From Streptomyces lycii (GTDB taxonomy: Bacteria; Actinomycetota; Actinomycetes; Streptomycetales; Streptomycetaceae), in NCBI RefSeq assembly GCF_009735685.1, contig NZ_WHPN01000036.1, forward strand, positions 1 through 47,813: a DNA stretch of 47,813 bases, read 5' to 3'. This document shows, one piece after another, positions 8,720 through 17,556 of this stretch. The translations under genes and the position numbers were made by a program. Position 1 is the stretch's first letter. Each line of letters begins with the position of its first letter. The notes beneath the pieces are model-generated. The model was given only the letters and a program-made list of their open reading frames with translations. It did no database searches and was not told the DNA's origin.

Positions 8720-10555
8720 TCAGTCGCCCGCGGCGAGGAGCCGGCGGGCCGCCCCGACGATGGCTTCCGCGTCGATCCCGGCGATGGCGAGCTGCCGCTC
8801 CGCGCCGGCGGAGGCCGGCAGGTTCCGCACCGCGAGCCGTGCGACGCGGGGTGCCCGGCGGCCGTCGGTGAAGGCCTCGAGGACGGCGTCGCCGAGCCCG
8901 CCCTCGGGCCGGTGGTCCTCCACGGTGACGAAGCGGCCCGTGGCGTCGGCGGCCGTGTGCAGCGTCTCGGCGTCGACGGGCTTGACCGAGTACAGGTCGA
9001 TCACCCGGGCCGCGATGTCCTCCTCGGCGAGCCGGTCGGCCGCGGCCAGCGCCTCGTGCAGGGTGACGCCGGCACCGATCAGCGTGACCTGGTCCGCGTC
9101 GGAGGAGCGCAGCACGGTGCTGCCGCCGACCTGGAAGCGCTCCTCGGGCCCGTAGATCACCGGTGTGGCGCCGCGGGACGTGCGCAGGTAGTTGACGCCC
9201 GGCCGGTCGGTCATCGCGGACATCAGGCGCGCCGTCTGGTTGGCGTCGCAGGGGTAGAGCACCGTGCTGTCGTGTACGGCGCGGAACATCGCCAGGTCCT
9301 CCAGGCCCATCTGGGAGGGCCCGTCCTCGCCGATCGCGACGCCCGCGTGCGAGCCCGCGAAGTTGAGCGAGGCGCGGCTGACGGCGGCCATCCTGACGAA
9401 GTCGTGGGCGCGGGTGAGGAAGGCCGCGAAGGTGGAGACGAACGGGGTCCAGCCCCGGGCCTGCATGCCGACGCCCGCCGCGACGAGCTGCTGTTCGGCG
9501 ATGTAGCACTCGAAGAACCGGTCCGGGTGGTCCTTGGCGAAGGCGCGGGACCGGGTGGAGTCGCTCACCTCGCCGTCGAGCGCCACGACGTCGCCGCGCG
9601 CGGCGCCCAGGGCGGTCAGCGCCGCCCCGTAGGCGTCTCGGGTGGCCACGCTGTCGCCGGTCTCGTAGTGCGGCAGCACCAGGTCCTCGTGCGCGCGGTG
9701 CGGTGCCCGCACGTCGGGCGGCGGCGCCACGTCGACCGCGAGGTCTCGCCGGCCGCCGAGTTCGGCGATGGCCTCGGCCGCGTCGGGCAGCGGCTTGCCG
9801 TGCGCGCCTTCCCGGTCCTCGACGGCCTGGACGCCCCGGCCCTTCCTGGTCCTGGCGATGATCGCCGTGGGCCGCAGGGCGGTGGAGCGTGCCTCGGCGT
9901 ACGCCTCGTCGACGGCCGCGACGTCGTGCCCGTCGACCTCCACCGTGTGCCAGCCGAAGGACCGGATGCGGTGGGCGTAGGCGTCCAGGTCCCACTCGTG
10001 GCGGGTCGGGCCGCGCTGGCCGAGACGGTTGACGTCGATCACCGCGGTGAGGTTGTCCAGCCGCTCGTGCCCGGCGTGCTCGAACGCCTCCCACATGGAG
10101 CCCTCGGCCATCTCGCTGTCGCCGCAGAGCACCCACACCCGGTACGGCAGCCGGTCCAGGTGCTTGCCGGCCAGCGCGATCCCCACGCCTACGGGCAGCC
10201 CCTGCCCCAGCGAGCCGGTGGCGACGTCCACCCACGGCAGCTGGGGTGTCGGGTGCCCCTCCAGCCTGCTGCCCTCGGCGCGGAAGGTCAGGAGTTCCTC
10301 GTCGGTGACCGCTCCCCCGGCCTTGTAGAGGGCGTAGAGCAGCGGTGACGCGTGCCCCTTGGAGAACACGAGGTGGTCGTTGCCGGGGCGCGCGGGCTCG
10401 CCGAAGTCGTAGTGCAGGTGCCGGGCCAGCAGGACGGCCATCAGGTCGGCCGCCGACATCGACGACGTGGGGTGCCCGGAGCCGGCCGCGTCGGCGGCCC
10501 GTACGGCGTCGACCCGCAGCTGCTGCCCGAGCTCGCGCAGATTGTCGTAGTCCAT
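8720..10555 (-). CDS. transketolase (one-chain)
   Basis: A 611-residue thiamine-diphosphate enzyme that transfers two-carbon ketol units between sugar phosphates. Visible features: AAGSGHPTSSMSAADLM at the N-terminus, the ThDP/metal motif GDSEMAEGSMWEA ending in the metal-binding Asn of VIDVNRLGQ, the pyrimidine-domain Glu region CYIAEQQLVAAGVG, and the C-terminal domain (VIDLYSVKPVD). It is shorter than the housekeeping bacterial TktA (about 660-700) and resembles the mammalian-type subgroup, so it is probably a second transketolase with a specialised role. The ATG at 10555 has GAGGAAG upstream. It is divergent from the exporter-like gene. Confidence 0.93.
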   Translation of the reverse strand: MDYDNLRELGQQLRVDAVRAADAAGSGHPTSSMSAADLMAVLLARHLHYDFGEPARPGNDHLVFSKGHASPLLYALYKAGGAVTDEELLTFRAEGSRLEGHPTPQLPWVDVATGSLGQGLPVGVGIALAGKHLDRLPYRVWVLCGDSEMAEGSMWEAFEHAGHERLDNLTAVIDVNRLGQRGPTRHEWDLDAYAHRIRSFGWHTVEVDGHDVAAVDEAYAEARSTALRPTAIIARTRKGRGVQAVEDREGAHGKPLPDAAEAIAELGGRRDLAVDVAPPPDVRAPHRAHEDLVLPHYETGDSVATRDAYGAALTALGAARGDVVALDGEVSDSTRSRAFAKDHPDRFFECYIAEQQLVAAGVGMQARGWTPFVSTFAAFLTRAHDFVRMAAVSRASLNFAGSHAGVAIGEDGPSQMGLEDLAMFRAVHDSTVLYPCDANQTARLMSAMTDRPGVNYLRTSRGATPVIYGPEERFQVGGSTVLRSSDADQVTLIGAGVTLHEALAAADRLAEEDIAARVIDLYSVKPVDAETLHTAADATGRFVTVEDHRPEGGLGDAVLEAFTDGRRAPRVARLAVRNLPASAGAERQLAIAGIDAEAIVGAARRLLAAGD

Positions 10556-10672
10556 GTCGCTTCCTCGTGAACGGTCGGGGCACGGTCTCCCGCCGGAGTA
10601 CCCCGCATCCGCCGGGGCATCCTCGGCAATCCGGCATGCGTGGATCGCGTCTCACGTGGCACCGGAGAGAGC

Positions 10673-12088
10673 ATGGACTACTCGAGGTCACTGTCGTCCT
10701 TCGTCCGTACGGAGAGCAGCGCCGTGGCGCGTGCCGCGCGCAACGCCTGGTCCGGCCCGGGGCGGGAGCGGGACCTCGTCATCCAGGCCCTGAAGGCGGC
10801 GGCGGCCGCGATCCTCGCCTGGATCGTGTCGTCCTGGCTGCTGGCCGACTCCCTGGCGCTGATGGCGCCGTGGGTGGCCGTGGTGCTGGTGCAGGCCACC
10901 GTCTACCGCTCGGTCGCGCAGGGCGTGCAGCAGCTGCTGGCGATCGCGTTCGGCACCGTGCTGGCGACCGGCGCCCTGGCGCTCCTCGGTCATCCGGTGG
11001 CGGCGATGGCCGTCGTGCTGCCGCTCACGGTGCTGGTGGGGAACTGGCCCCGGCTGGGCCACCAGGGCATCTACAGTGCCACTTCGGCCCTGTTCACCGT
11101 GTCCGCGGGGGAAGCGTCGGCGGGGGACGCGGGGGAAAGGCTGCTGGCCGCGCTGCTCGGCGCGGCGATCGGCATCGGGATCAACGCCCTGGTGCGCCCG
11201 CCCTCCTATCTGCGCGACTCCCGCAAGGCGGTGGGCGGGGTCGTCGACGAGGTGGGCGACATCCTGGACGAGATCGCGGACGGGATGGAGGAGCCCTGGG
11301 AGTACGAGCGGGCGGTCCGCTGGTACGACCGGGCGCACCGGCTGCCGGGGATGATCCGCGACGTCCGGACCTCGCTGGCGTGGAGCCGGGAGAGCACCCG
11401 GCTCAACCCGGAGCGGCGGTGGAAGTCCGAGATCTCCCGGCTGACCCCGGCCTACGAGGAGGCGCTGGAGACCCTCGCCCACGTCGCCGACCACGTGGGC
11501 GCGCTCACCCGCAACCTGCTGGACGCGGCCGACCGGCGCACCTCCGATCCGCAGCCCGGCTCCGAGGTCACCGGCCCGTACGCGGGTTTCCTCCGCCGCG
11601 TCGCCACCGCGGTACGCGCCTACGGCCGGTCCGTCGACGGCCCCGAGTCGGCCCGGGAGGAACTGAGGGACACCCTGAGGTCCGCCGGTTCGCTGCACGA
11701 CACGCTCCGCCGGGAACTCCCCCGCTGGGCCACCGGGAGTCCGGAGGCCGTGGCGGTGTTCGGCTCGCTGCTGATGGAGGCCCGCCGGCTGTCGGAGCGG
11801 CTGGTGCGGGACGGGGCCGGGGACGACGGCGGCTCCGGGGACGGCGGGGAGTCCGGCGACTGGGGCGGCTCGGACGGCTCCGGGGGCTCGGGAAGCTCGG
11901 GAGAGCCGGGCGGCCCCGGCGACCCGGGTGGCGCCGGGGAGTCCGGTGACTCCGGGGAGGCAGACGGTCCGGGTGGCTCCGGCGGTGCGCGTGACGCCGG
12001 CGCTCCGGCCGGTTCCGGTGGTTCCGGTGTTTCGGGCGGCTCTGTCAACTCTCTTGACACGGTGCAAAGTTCAGGCCAAGGATCTTGA
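10673..12088 (+). CDS. aromatic acid exporter/FUSC family membrane protein
   Basis: A 471-residue protein. About four to six hydrophobic helices occupy residues 30-175 (for example ILAWIVSSWLLADSLALM, VVLVQATVYRSV, LLAALLGAAIGIGINALV). A long cytoplasmic helical domain follows, rich in charged residues (residues 180-370). This is the aromatic-acid-exporter type 1/FUSC layout; substrate unknown. The last ~85 residues are a low-complexity Gly/Ser/Asp/Glu tail (repeats like GDSGEADGPGG), unusual for the family and probably disordered. The ATG at 10673 has GGAGAGA 6 nt upstream; a start 11 codons earlier lacks one. It is divergent from transketolase. Confidence 0.85.
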   Translation: MDYSRSLSSFVRTESSAVARAARNAWSGPGRERDLVIQALKAAAAAILAWIVSSWLLADSLALMAPWVAVVLVQATVYRSVAQGVQQLLAIAFGTVLATGALALLGHPVAAMAVVLPLTVLVGNWPRLGHQGIYSATSALFTVSAGEASAGDAGERLLAALLGAAIGIGINALVRPPSYLRDSRKAVGGVVDEVGDILDEIADGMEEPWEYERAVRWYDRAHRLPGMIRDVRTSLAWSRESTRLNPERRWKSEISRLTPAYEEALETLAHVADHVGALTRNLLDAADRRTSDPQPGSEVTGPYAGFLRRVATAVRAYGRSVDGPESAREELRDTLRSAGSLHDTLRRELPRWATGSPEAVAVFGSLLMEARRLSERLVRDGAGDDGGSGDGGESGDWGGSDGSGGSGSSGEPGGPGDPGGAGESGDSGEADGPGGSGGARDAGAPAGSGGSGVSGGSVNSLDTVQSSGQGS

Positions 12089-12201
12089 GGCTACGCTGTC
12101 TGCCGAGCAGGAACCCCGCTGTTCGCCGGGTTTGCCGCCCGCCGCATGATTACTGACGCCCCAAGAGGGTGGCGTAGGGTGGCGAAGACCACAACTGCCC
12201 C

Positions 12202-12229
12202 TTGTCTCATGTGCGTTGACGACTAGCCT
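12202..12229 (+). promoter_or_regulatory. putative promoter of conservon 1
   Basis: TTGTCT (12202-12207), a 16-bp spacer and TAGCCT (12224-12229) fit a vegetative-type Streptomyces promoter 35 bp before the cvnA start. This is by inspection only. Confidence 0.4.
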
Positions 12230-12264
12230 GCGGTGTCCGCGCACGGCTGGTCGAGAGGATTCCC

Positions 12265-14004
12265 ATGCCTGCACCCCCTGCTTACGCCGCACGTCAGGAA
12301 ACCGGCCCTCCCCCGGTGCGCAACGGGAAGAGACACGGCAGCCCGCCCGCCCACGAGGCGGCCGCCGACTCGGCCCTGCGCTCCCGCACCGTACGGCTCG
12401 CGGCGCTCCCCGCCCTGCTGGTCACCGTGCTGTCCGTGGGCGCCCTGGTGTTCGTGCTCCGTTCGCAGGACGACGGCGGCGACGGCGTCTCCTGGGGCGT
12501 CACCATCGGCATGGCCGTGCTCGGCTGCGGCATCGTCACCGCGGCCGCCGCGATGGGCGACGCGCAGGCCCGCGCCACGCTCCGGCGGTACGCGGCGCTG
12601 CGCCGTGCCGGTGTCCGCGGCCGGTCCGACCTGCAGGAGCTGCTGCGCAGGCTCGGCGACGGCGAGCGCATCCAGCTGCACCCGCACGCGCCGGTCCCGG
12701 ATCCCGAGGGCGACGCGCTGGACCTGCTGTCGCACGAGTTCACCCGCGCCCAGCGGGCGGCCGAGGACGCGGTGGTGCAGGCCGCGCAGGTGATCCGGGG
12801 CGAGACCGACAGCGACGACAAGGTCGAGGTCTTCGTCAACCTCGCCCGGCGTCTGCAGTCCCTGGTGCACCGCGAGATCGAGCTGCTGGACGAACTGGAG
12901 AACGAGGTCGAGGACCCGGACCTGCTCAAGGGCCTGTTCCAGGTCGACCACCTCGCGACCCGCATCCGGCGGCACGCGGAGAACCTCGCCGTGCTCGGTG
13001 GCGCCGTCTCCCGCCGCCAGTGGAGCCGCCCGGTCACCCTGACCGAGGTGCTCCGCTCCTCGATCGCCGAGGTCGAGCACTACTCCCGGGTCAAGCTGGT
13101 GCCGCCGATCGACGGCACCCTGCGCGGCCACGCGGTCGCCGACGTCATCCACCTCCTCGCGGAGCTGGTCGAGAACGCCACGATCTTCTCCGCCCCGCAG
13201 ACCCAGGTGCTGCTGCGCGCCCAGCACGTGGCGGCCGGGCTCGCCGTCGAGGTCGAGGACCGCGGCCTCGGCATGCCGCGCGGCGAGCAGGAGCGGATGA
13301 ACGCGCTGCTCGCCGACCCGGAGCGGATCGACGTGGGCGAGCTGCTGCGGGACGGCCGCATCGGGCTGTTCGTGGTGTCCTCGCTGGCGCGCCGGCACGG
13401 CATCGCCGTGCAGCTCCAGAGCAACATCTACGGCGGTGTGCAGGCCGTGCTCGTGCTGCCGCAGGCCCTGCTCGGCAGCGACGAGACGGCCGAGCGGGCC
13501 GTACCGCACACCGCGGCCGCGCCGGCCGCCGCCGTCCCCCCGCCCCGCACGGAGCAGGTCTCGGTCCCCGCGCCGCGCCGGGAACAGGCTCCCCTGGCCG
13601 CACCGCAGCACGTCCGCGGCCCCGGCCCGATGCCCGCACCCGCCACCGCGCCGGCGGCGGCCGCCCCCGCTTCCCCTCCCCCCGCGGCGCCTCAGCACAC
13701 CCGGGCCGCGGACACCGACCAGATGGCGGTACGCGCCATGGAAACGAACACGCCTCCCGCGCCCTCCGGGGCCGCGAACCGTTCCGGCGACGCCACGGGG
13801 GACCGGCCCGAACTGCCGCGTCGGCGCCGTCAGGAACACCTCGCACCGGAACTCCGCGACGCACCGCCGTCCGCGGCGTCCTCCGGCTCCGCGGGGAACG
13901 AGGCGGAGCACAACCCCGAGCTGATGGCCGCGTTCCGCCGCGGTTTCAGCCTCGCGGACCGTCCCGAAACACCCGACGAGAACCGCACGGACACCCCTTC
14001 CTGA
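12265..14004 (+). CDS. cvnA: conservon sensor-kinase-like protein (CvnA type), conservon 1
   Basis: A 579-residue membrane-bound histidine-kinase-like ATPase. Two transmembrane helices lie near residues 45-65 and 75-95. A helical segment with DHLATRIRRHAEN stands in the place of the dimerisation/H-box. The ATP-binding lobe follows, with ELVENAT (N box), EDRGLGM (G1) and IGLFVVSSLA (G2). The last ~170 residues are a Pro/Ala-rich linker. It heads the classical Streptomyces conservon order A-B-C-D, in which the products form a membrane-associated, G-protein-like complex. AGAGG lies upstream of the ATG at 12265. What it senses is unknown. Confidence 0.93.
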   Translation: MPAPPAYAARQETGPPPVRNGKRHGSPPAHEAAADSALRSRTVRLAALPALLVTVLSVGALVFVLRSQDDGGDGVSWGVTIGMAVLGCGIVTAAAAMGDAQARATLRRYAALRRAGVRGRSDLQELLRRLGDGERIQLHPHAPVPDPEGDALDLLSHEFTRAQRAAEDAVVQAAQVIRGETDSDDKVEVFVNLARRLQSLVHREIELLDELENEVEDPDLLKGLFQVDHLATRIRRHAENLAVLGGAVSRRQWSRPVTLTEVLRSSIAEVEHYSRVKLVPPIDGTLRGHAVADVIHLLAELVENATIFSAPQTQVLLRAQHVAAGLAVEVEDRGLGMPRGEQERMNALLADPERIDVGELLRDGRIGLFVVSSLARRHGIAVQLQSNIYGGVQAVLVLPQALLGSDETAERAVPHTAAAPAAAVPPPRTEQVSVPAPRREQAPLAAPQHVRGPGPMPAPATAPAAAAPASPPPAAPQHTRAADTDQMAVRAMETNTPPAPSGAANRSGDATGDRPELPRRRRQEHLAPELRDAPPSAASSGSAGNEAEHNPELMAAFRRGFSLADRPETPDENRTDTPS

Positions 14005-14042
14005 ACCCCCGCAGGCTCCTATCCGAGGAGAAGAACGCTTTC

Positions 14043-14498
14043 ATGGTGAGCGACATGCGCACCGGCCAGAACTCCGACCTCTCCTGGCTTCTGACCGGCC
14101 TCGTCCAGCGCGTGCCCCATACCCGCAGCGCGCTGCTGCTGTCCTCCGACGGCCTCGTCAAGGCCGCCGACGGCCTCGACACCGACAGCGCGGACCACCT
14201 CGCCGCGCTGGCGTCGGGCCTCTACTCCCTCGCCCGGAGCGCCGGCATGCGCTTCGACGACGGCGGGGACGTCCGGCAGGTGGTGGTGGAACTCGACTCC
14301 TCCTTGCTGTTCGTCTCCACCGCCGGTTCCGGCGCCTGTCTCGCGGTGCTGGCGGGCCGTGAGGCCGACGCGGCCGTGCTGGGCTACGAGATGGCCATGC
14401 TCGTCAAGAGCGTGCGCCCGTACCTGGTGACGCCCGCCCGGCAGTCCGCCGCCCCGCAGACCGACGGCGGAGTGCACCAAACCGGTCTGGGGCGCTGA
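14043..14498 (+). CDS. cvnB: roadblock/LC7 protein (CvnB type), conservon 1
   Basis: A 151-residue roadblock/LC7-domain protein, the kind that binds and regulates small GTPases of the MglA/Cvn type. Signatures are DLSWLLTGLVQRVPHTRSALLLSSDGL near the start (shown here as two joined motifs) and STAGSGACLAVLA in the middle. The C-terminus is a short Gln/Gly-rich tail. The ATG at 14043 follows GAGGAGAAG at a long spacing of about 10-12 nt; an in-frame ATG at 14055 is possible. It lies 38 bp after cvnA and 2 bp before cvnC. Confidence 0.92.
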   Translation: MVSDMRTGQNSDLSWLLTGLVQRVPHTRSALLLSSDGLVKAADGLDTDSADHLAALASGLYSLARSAGMRFDDGGDVRQVVVELDSSLLFVSTAGSGACLAVLAGREADAAVLGYEMAMLVKSVRPYLVTPARQSAAPQTDGGVHQTGLGR

Positions 14499-14500
14499 GG

Positions 14501-14875
14501 ATGCCCGGAGCGCGGGACGGAATGTGGCTGGACGACGAGGCGGGCCGGCTGGTCCGCCCGTACACGGTCAGCAACGGGCGCACCCGTCCCTCGGCGCACT
14601 TCGATCTGCTCACGATGGTGATGGCCACCGGCAGCCAACCCGAGAACTATCTCGGCCCCGACCACGCCCAGGTTTTGGAGTTGTGCGACGACCCCATGTC
14701 GGTGGCCGAGCTGTCCGCCCATGTACGGCTCCCCGCGGTCGTCACCAAGGTCCTCCTCTCGGACCTGGTCGACTGCGGGGCCGTGACCACGAAGGCTCCC
14801 CGTACGGTGGCGGCCGTTCCGAACGACATGAATATTTTGGAGGCGGTGCTGCATGGTCTCCGCAAGCGGCTCTGA
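14501..14875 (+). CDS. cvnC: DUF742 protein (CvnC type), conservon 1
   Basis: A 124-residue DUF742 protein. It shows VRPYTVSNGRTRP, FDLLTMVMATG and a winged-helix-like stretch, PMSVAELSAHVRLPAVVTKVL, ending in NDMNILEAVLHGLRKRL. DUF742 proteins are the third member of conservons; the helix-turn-helix-like part suggests a DNA- or protein-binding role, but this is unproven. The start lies 2 bp after the cvnB stop. The 3' end overlaps cvnD by 23 bp, so translation is coupled. Confidence 0.92.
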   Translation: MPGARDGMWLDDEAGRLVRPYTVSNGRTRPSAHFDLLTMVMATGSQPENYLGPDHAQVLELCDDPMSVAELSAHVRLPAVVTKVLLSDLVDCGAVTTKAPRTVAAVPNDMNILEAVLHGLRKRL

Positions 14876-15452
14876 TCCCTTCCCGACCGCTCTGAAGATC
14901 CTGGTCGCGGGGGGCTTCGGGGCGGGCAAGACCACCTTTGTCGGCGCGGTCAGCGAGATCGAGCCGCTCAGCACGGAGGAACTGCTCACCCAGGTGAGCG
15001 CGCGGACCGACAGCCTCGCCGGGGTCGAGAACAAGTCGACGACCACCGTGGCGATGGACTTCGGCCGGATCACCCTGGACGAACGGCATGTGCTGTACCT
15101 GTTCGGCACCCCCGGCCAGGAACGGTTCTGGTTCATGTGGGACGAGCTGTCGAACGGCGCGCTGGGCGCGGTCGTGCTCGCCGACACCCGGCGGCTCGAC
15201 CAGTGCTTCGCCGCGGTGGACTTCTTCGAGCGCCGCGGCATCGGATTCGTCGTGGCCGTCAACGAGTTCGACGGCTCGCACCGCTACACCCCGGACGAGG
15301 TGCGGGCGGCCATCGATCTGCGGTCCGACGTCCCGGTGGTGCTCTGTGACGCCCGGCAGTGCAACTCCGGTACCCAGGTCCTCGTCGCGCTCGTCCAGCA
15401 CCTGCTCACCACCGTCGCCGGCTCCCCGGCGAAGGCCGACCTGCTGCGCTGA
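14853..15452 (+). CDS. cvnD: small GTP-binding protein (CvnD type), conservon 1
   Basis: A 199-residue Ras-like/MglA-like GTPase of the Streptomyces conservon type. The P-loop is GGFGAGKTT. MDFGRITLDE is the switch I/Walker B region, GTPGQERFWFMW contains the G3 motif (DxxG is replaced by GTPG as in the family), and VAVNEFDGS lies at the G4 position (NxxD). In S. coelicolor this class acts with CvnA-C as a membrane-associated switch. It overlaps cvnC by 23 bp. The next gene (GAF protein) begins 52 bp later. Confidence 0.93.
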   Translation: MVSASGSDPFPTALKILVAGGFGAGKTTFVGAVSEIEPLSTEELLTQVSARTDSLAGVENKSTTTVAMDFGRITLDERHVLYLFGTPGQERFWFMWDELSNGALGAVVLADTRRLDQCFAAVDFFERRGIGFVVAVNEFDGSHRYTPDEVRAAIDLRSDVPVVLCDARQCNSGTQVLVALVQHLLTTVAGSPAKADLLR

Positions 15453-15504
15453 GAACCCCCGTGCCCGCCCCCGATCCCCCGCTACGCAGCCGAACGGAGC
15501 ACTT

Positions 15505-16098
15505 GTGTCCACACCCTCCCCGTACACGTCCTACGACCCGACCGGCCACCTCCTGCTGACTCCCCAGGACGGCGAGGCCCCGAAGCGGGCCACCCGGCTG
15601 GCCGAACTCGGCATCGGGGACGCCCCGGTGCCCGAGTTCGACGAGTTCGCCCGCGAACTCGCCCGGATCACCGGCGCGCCGTACGCCATGGTCAACTTCA
15701 TCGACGAGCACCGCCAGTACTTCGCCGGGCTCTACACCCCCGGGGACCAGCACGCGGGGGTCGACATCAGCCCCGCGCAGCAGGCGTCGCAGCCGGGCCG
15801 CGTGATGGCCCGGGACCACGGCTACTGCCCGCACGTGGTGGTCCGCCGCAAGGCGCTGGTGCTGGAGGACGTCTGCGACTACCCGCGGTTCGCGGGCAAC
15901 CCGGTCGTCGACGAGATCGGCATCCGCTCCTACCTGGGCGCCCCGCTGATCGACCGTACGGGCATGGCGCTCGGCACGATCTGCGTGGTCGCGCAGGAGC
16001 CGCGCCCGTGGGGGCGGCAGGGCCTGGAGACCATCAAGTCGATGGCCGCCGAGATGGTCGACCAGATCCACCGGCGGGAGTCCGGCCACGGCATCTGA
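15505..16098 (+). CDS. GAF-domain protein, fifth gene of conservon 1
   Basis: A 197-residue protein consisting of one GAF domain (about residues 50-190). Visible features are ITGAPYAMVNFIDEHRQYFAG, the segment DHGYCPHVVV with a Cys-Pro-His, and IRSYLGAPLIDRTGMALGTIC. GAF domains bind small molecules or chromophores, and here it probably feeds a signal to the conservon. The ligand is unknown. The start is GTG at 15505 with GGAG about 7 nt upstream; upstream in-frame codons are a shadow of cvnD. The operon closes at the hairpin at 16136. Confidence 0.9.
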   Translation: MSTPSPYTSYDPTGHLLLTPQDGEAPKRATRLAELGIGDAPVPEFDEFARELARITGAPYAMVNFIDEHRQYFAGLYTPGDQHAGVDISPAQQASQPGRVMARDHGYCPHVVVRRKALVLEDVCDYPRFAGNPVVDEIGIRSYLGAPLIDRTGMALGTICVVAQEPRPWGRQGLETIKSMAAEMVDQIHRRESGHGI

Positions 16099-16135
16099 CG
16101 GGCCGACGGGGGACGGTCCGCGGACAGCGGCACAG

Positions 16136-16164
16136 AGGGCCACGGCAGCGTCTGCCGTGGCCCT
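16136..16164. terminator. hairpin terminator after conservon 1
   Basis: A perfect 13-bp inverted repeat, AGGGCCACGGCAG and CTGCCGTGGCCCT, with a 3-nt loop, 38 bp after the GAF gene stop. There is no clear U-tract, as is common in Streptomyces. It may also serve the convergent acyl-CoA dehydrogenase gene. Confidence 0.8.
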
Positions 16165-16335
16165 CCGCCGTCTCCGCGTCCGCCTCCGCCCGCGCCGCGT
16201 CCGGTGCGTCCGGCCCGCGGGGGCGGGAGCCCTTCCCGGGGCCCGTGCGCGCCCTCTCGGGGGCTCCGTACGCCGCCACGGGCCGTCCGTGTCCCGGCAC
16301 GGCGCCGCCGTGCGCCCGCACGGGGCCGCGGCCGG

Positions 16336-17556
16336 TCAGTGCACCGGCTGGGGCTCGACGGTGCGCACCACCTCGGACAGCTTCTCCGACCAGGAGCCCT
16401 TCGCGCCGCCGAGCGCCACCTCTCCCAGCCGCAGCAGTTGGATGTCGGAGGTGCCGGCCGGGGCGAAGATGTGGAACGCGTCGCGCACGTAGCGCTCCAG
16501 CGGGCGGTCGGTGAACAGCCCGCTGGCCGCGTGGATCTCCATCGCGCTGCGGGCCGAGTCGAGGGCGTACTCGACGTTCAGCAGCTTCGCGTTCATCAGC
16601 TCCGCGTCGCAGGGCAGGCCGCGGTCGAGCAGGTGGACGGCGTGGTAGGCGGCCAGCCGCGCGGTCATCAGCCGGGACTGCATCTGGCCGACCTTGAGCT
16701 TGATGTTGTTGAGTTCGGCCAGGGGCTTGCCGTACCGCTCCCGCTCCGTGCAGAAGGCCGTGGTCTCCTCCATGATCGCCTGGTGGATGCCGAGCGAGAC
16801 GGCGGCGAGGTTCGACCGGCCGTAGAGCACGCTGGAGGAGTAGGCGACGGACAGGCCGTCACCCTCCTCGCCGAGCCGGTTGGCGGCGGGTACCCGGCAG
16901 TCGTCGAAGATCAGCTCGCCGAAGCTGAAGCCGTGCAGGCCCATGGCGGGCTGCTGCTCGCCGAGCGAGAAGCCGGGTGCGTCGGACTCGACCAGAAAGG
17001 CCGTCAGCCCCTTGGAGCCGGGGCCCGTGCGGACCACGACGCCGTGCAGGTCGCCGACGTGGCTGTTGCCGACGAACACCTTGCGCCCGTTGAGGACGTA
17101 GTGGTCGCCGTCGCGGACGGCGGTGCCCTCCATGCCGAGCACGTGCCCGCCGGACTGCGGCTCCGTCACGGCGATGGTCGGCAGGCACTCGCCGGCGGCG
17201 ATCCTGGGCAGCCAGGTCTTGCGCTGGGCGTCGTCACCGAAGTGGACGATCTTGGCGACGCCGAGCTGGGACGCCTGCACCATGGCGCCCATGGCGCCGC
17301 TGACGCGGGCGAGTTCCTCGATGATGATGGTTTTGGCCAGGTGCCCGGCACCCATGCCGCCGTAGCCGGGATCGATGGTGGCACCGATCCATCCCTGCCG
17401 GGCGATCAGGCGGGAGATCTCGTGGGAGACGGTGCGCGACGCCTCCATGCCGGGTATCCGGGGACGTACCTCTTTCTCGGCGAACTCACGGACCCGTCGG
17501 CGCAGTTCATGATGCCGACGGTCGGTGAAGCAGGAATCCACGGCAAAGCCCCTCAT
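16336..17556 (-). CDS. acyl-CoA dehydrogenase-like flavoprotein, catalytic Glu not seen
   Basis: A 406-residue protein with the full acyl-CoA dehydrogenase layout: N-terminal helical domain (FAEKEVRPRIPGM, WIGATIDPGYGGMG), beta domain with VTEPQSGGHVLGM and VLNGRKVFVGNS, and C-terminal helices with ERERYGKPLAELNNIK and AASGLFTDRPLERYVRDAF. In the usual family the catalytic Glu sits in the motif YEGTSEIQ. Here the segment reads FAPAGTSDIQ, with Ala367 at that place, and the alternative isovaleryl-type Glu position near VLYGRSNL is also not Glu. It may therefore act on an atypical substrate or do a different reaction. The ATG at 17556 has GGGGAAG upstream. A TTG start 53 codons earlier was rejected. 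Confidence 0.88.
   Translation of the reverse strand: MRGFAVDSCFTDRRHHELRRRVREFAEKEVRPRIPGMEASRTVSHEISRLIARQGWIGATIDPGYGGMGAGHLAKTIIIEELARVSGAMGAMVQASQLGVAKIVHFGDDAQRKTWLPRIAAGECLPTIAVTEPQSGGHVLGMEGTAVRDGDHYVLNGRKVFVGNSHVGDLHGVVVRTGPGSKGLTAFLVESDAPGFSLGEQQPAMGLHGFSFGELIFDDCRVPAANRLGEEGDGLSVAYSSSVLYGRSNLAAVSLGIHQAIMEETTAFCTERERYGKPLAELNNIKLKVGQMQSRLMTARLAAYHAVHLLDRGLPCDAELMNAKLLNVEYALDSARSAMEIHAASGLFTDRPLERYVRDAFHIFAPAGTSDIQLLRLGEVALGGAKGSWSEKLSEVVRTVEPQPVH

Noticed and set aside
7190..10348. Long plus-strand open frame (over 1000 codons) opposite the epimerase and transketolase genes
   Set aside because: Antisense shadow of two well-recognised genes; its translation is Arg/Gly/Pro-rich with no family features.
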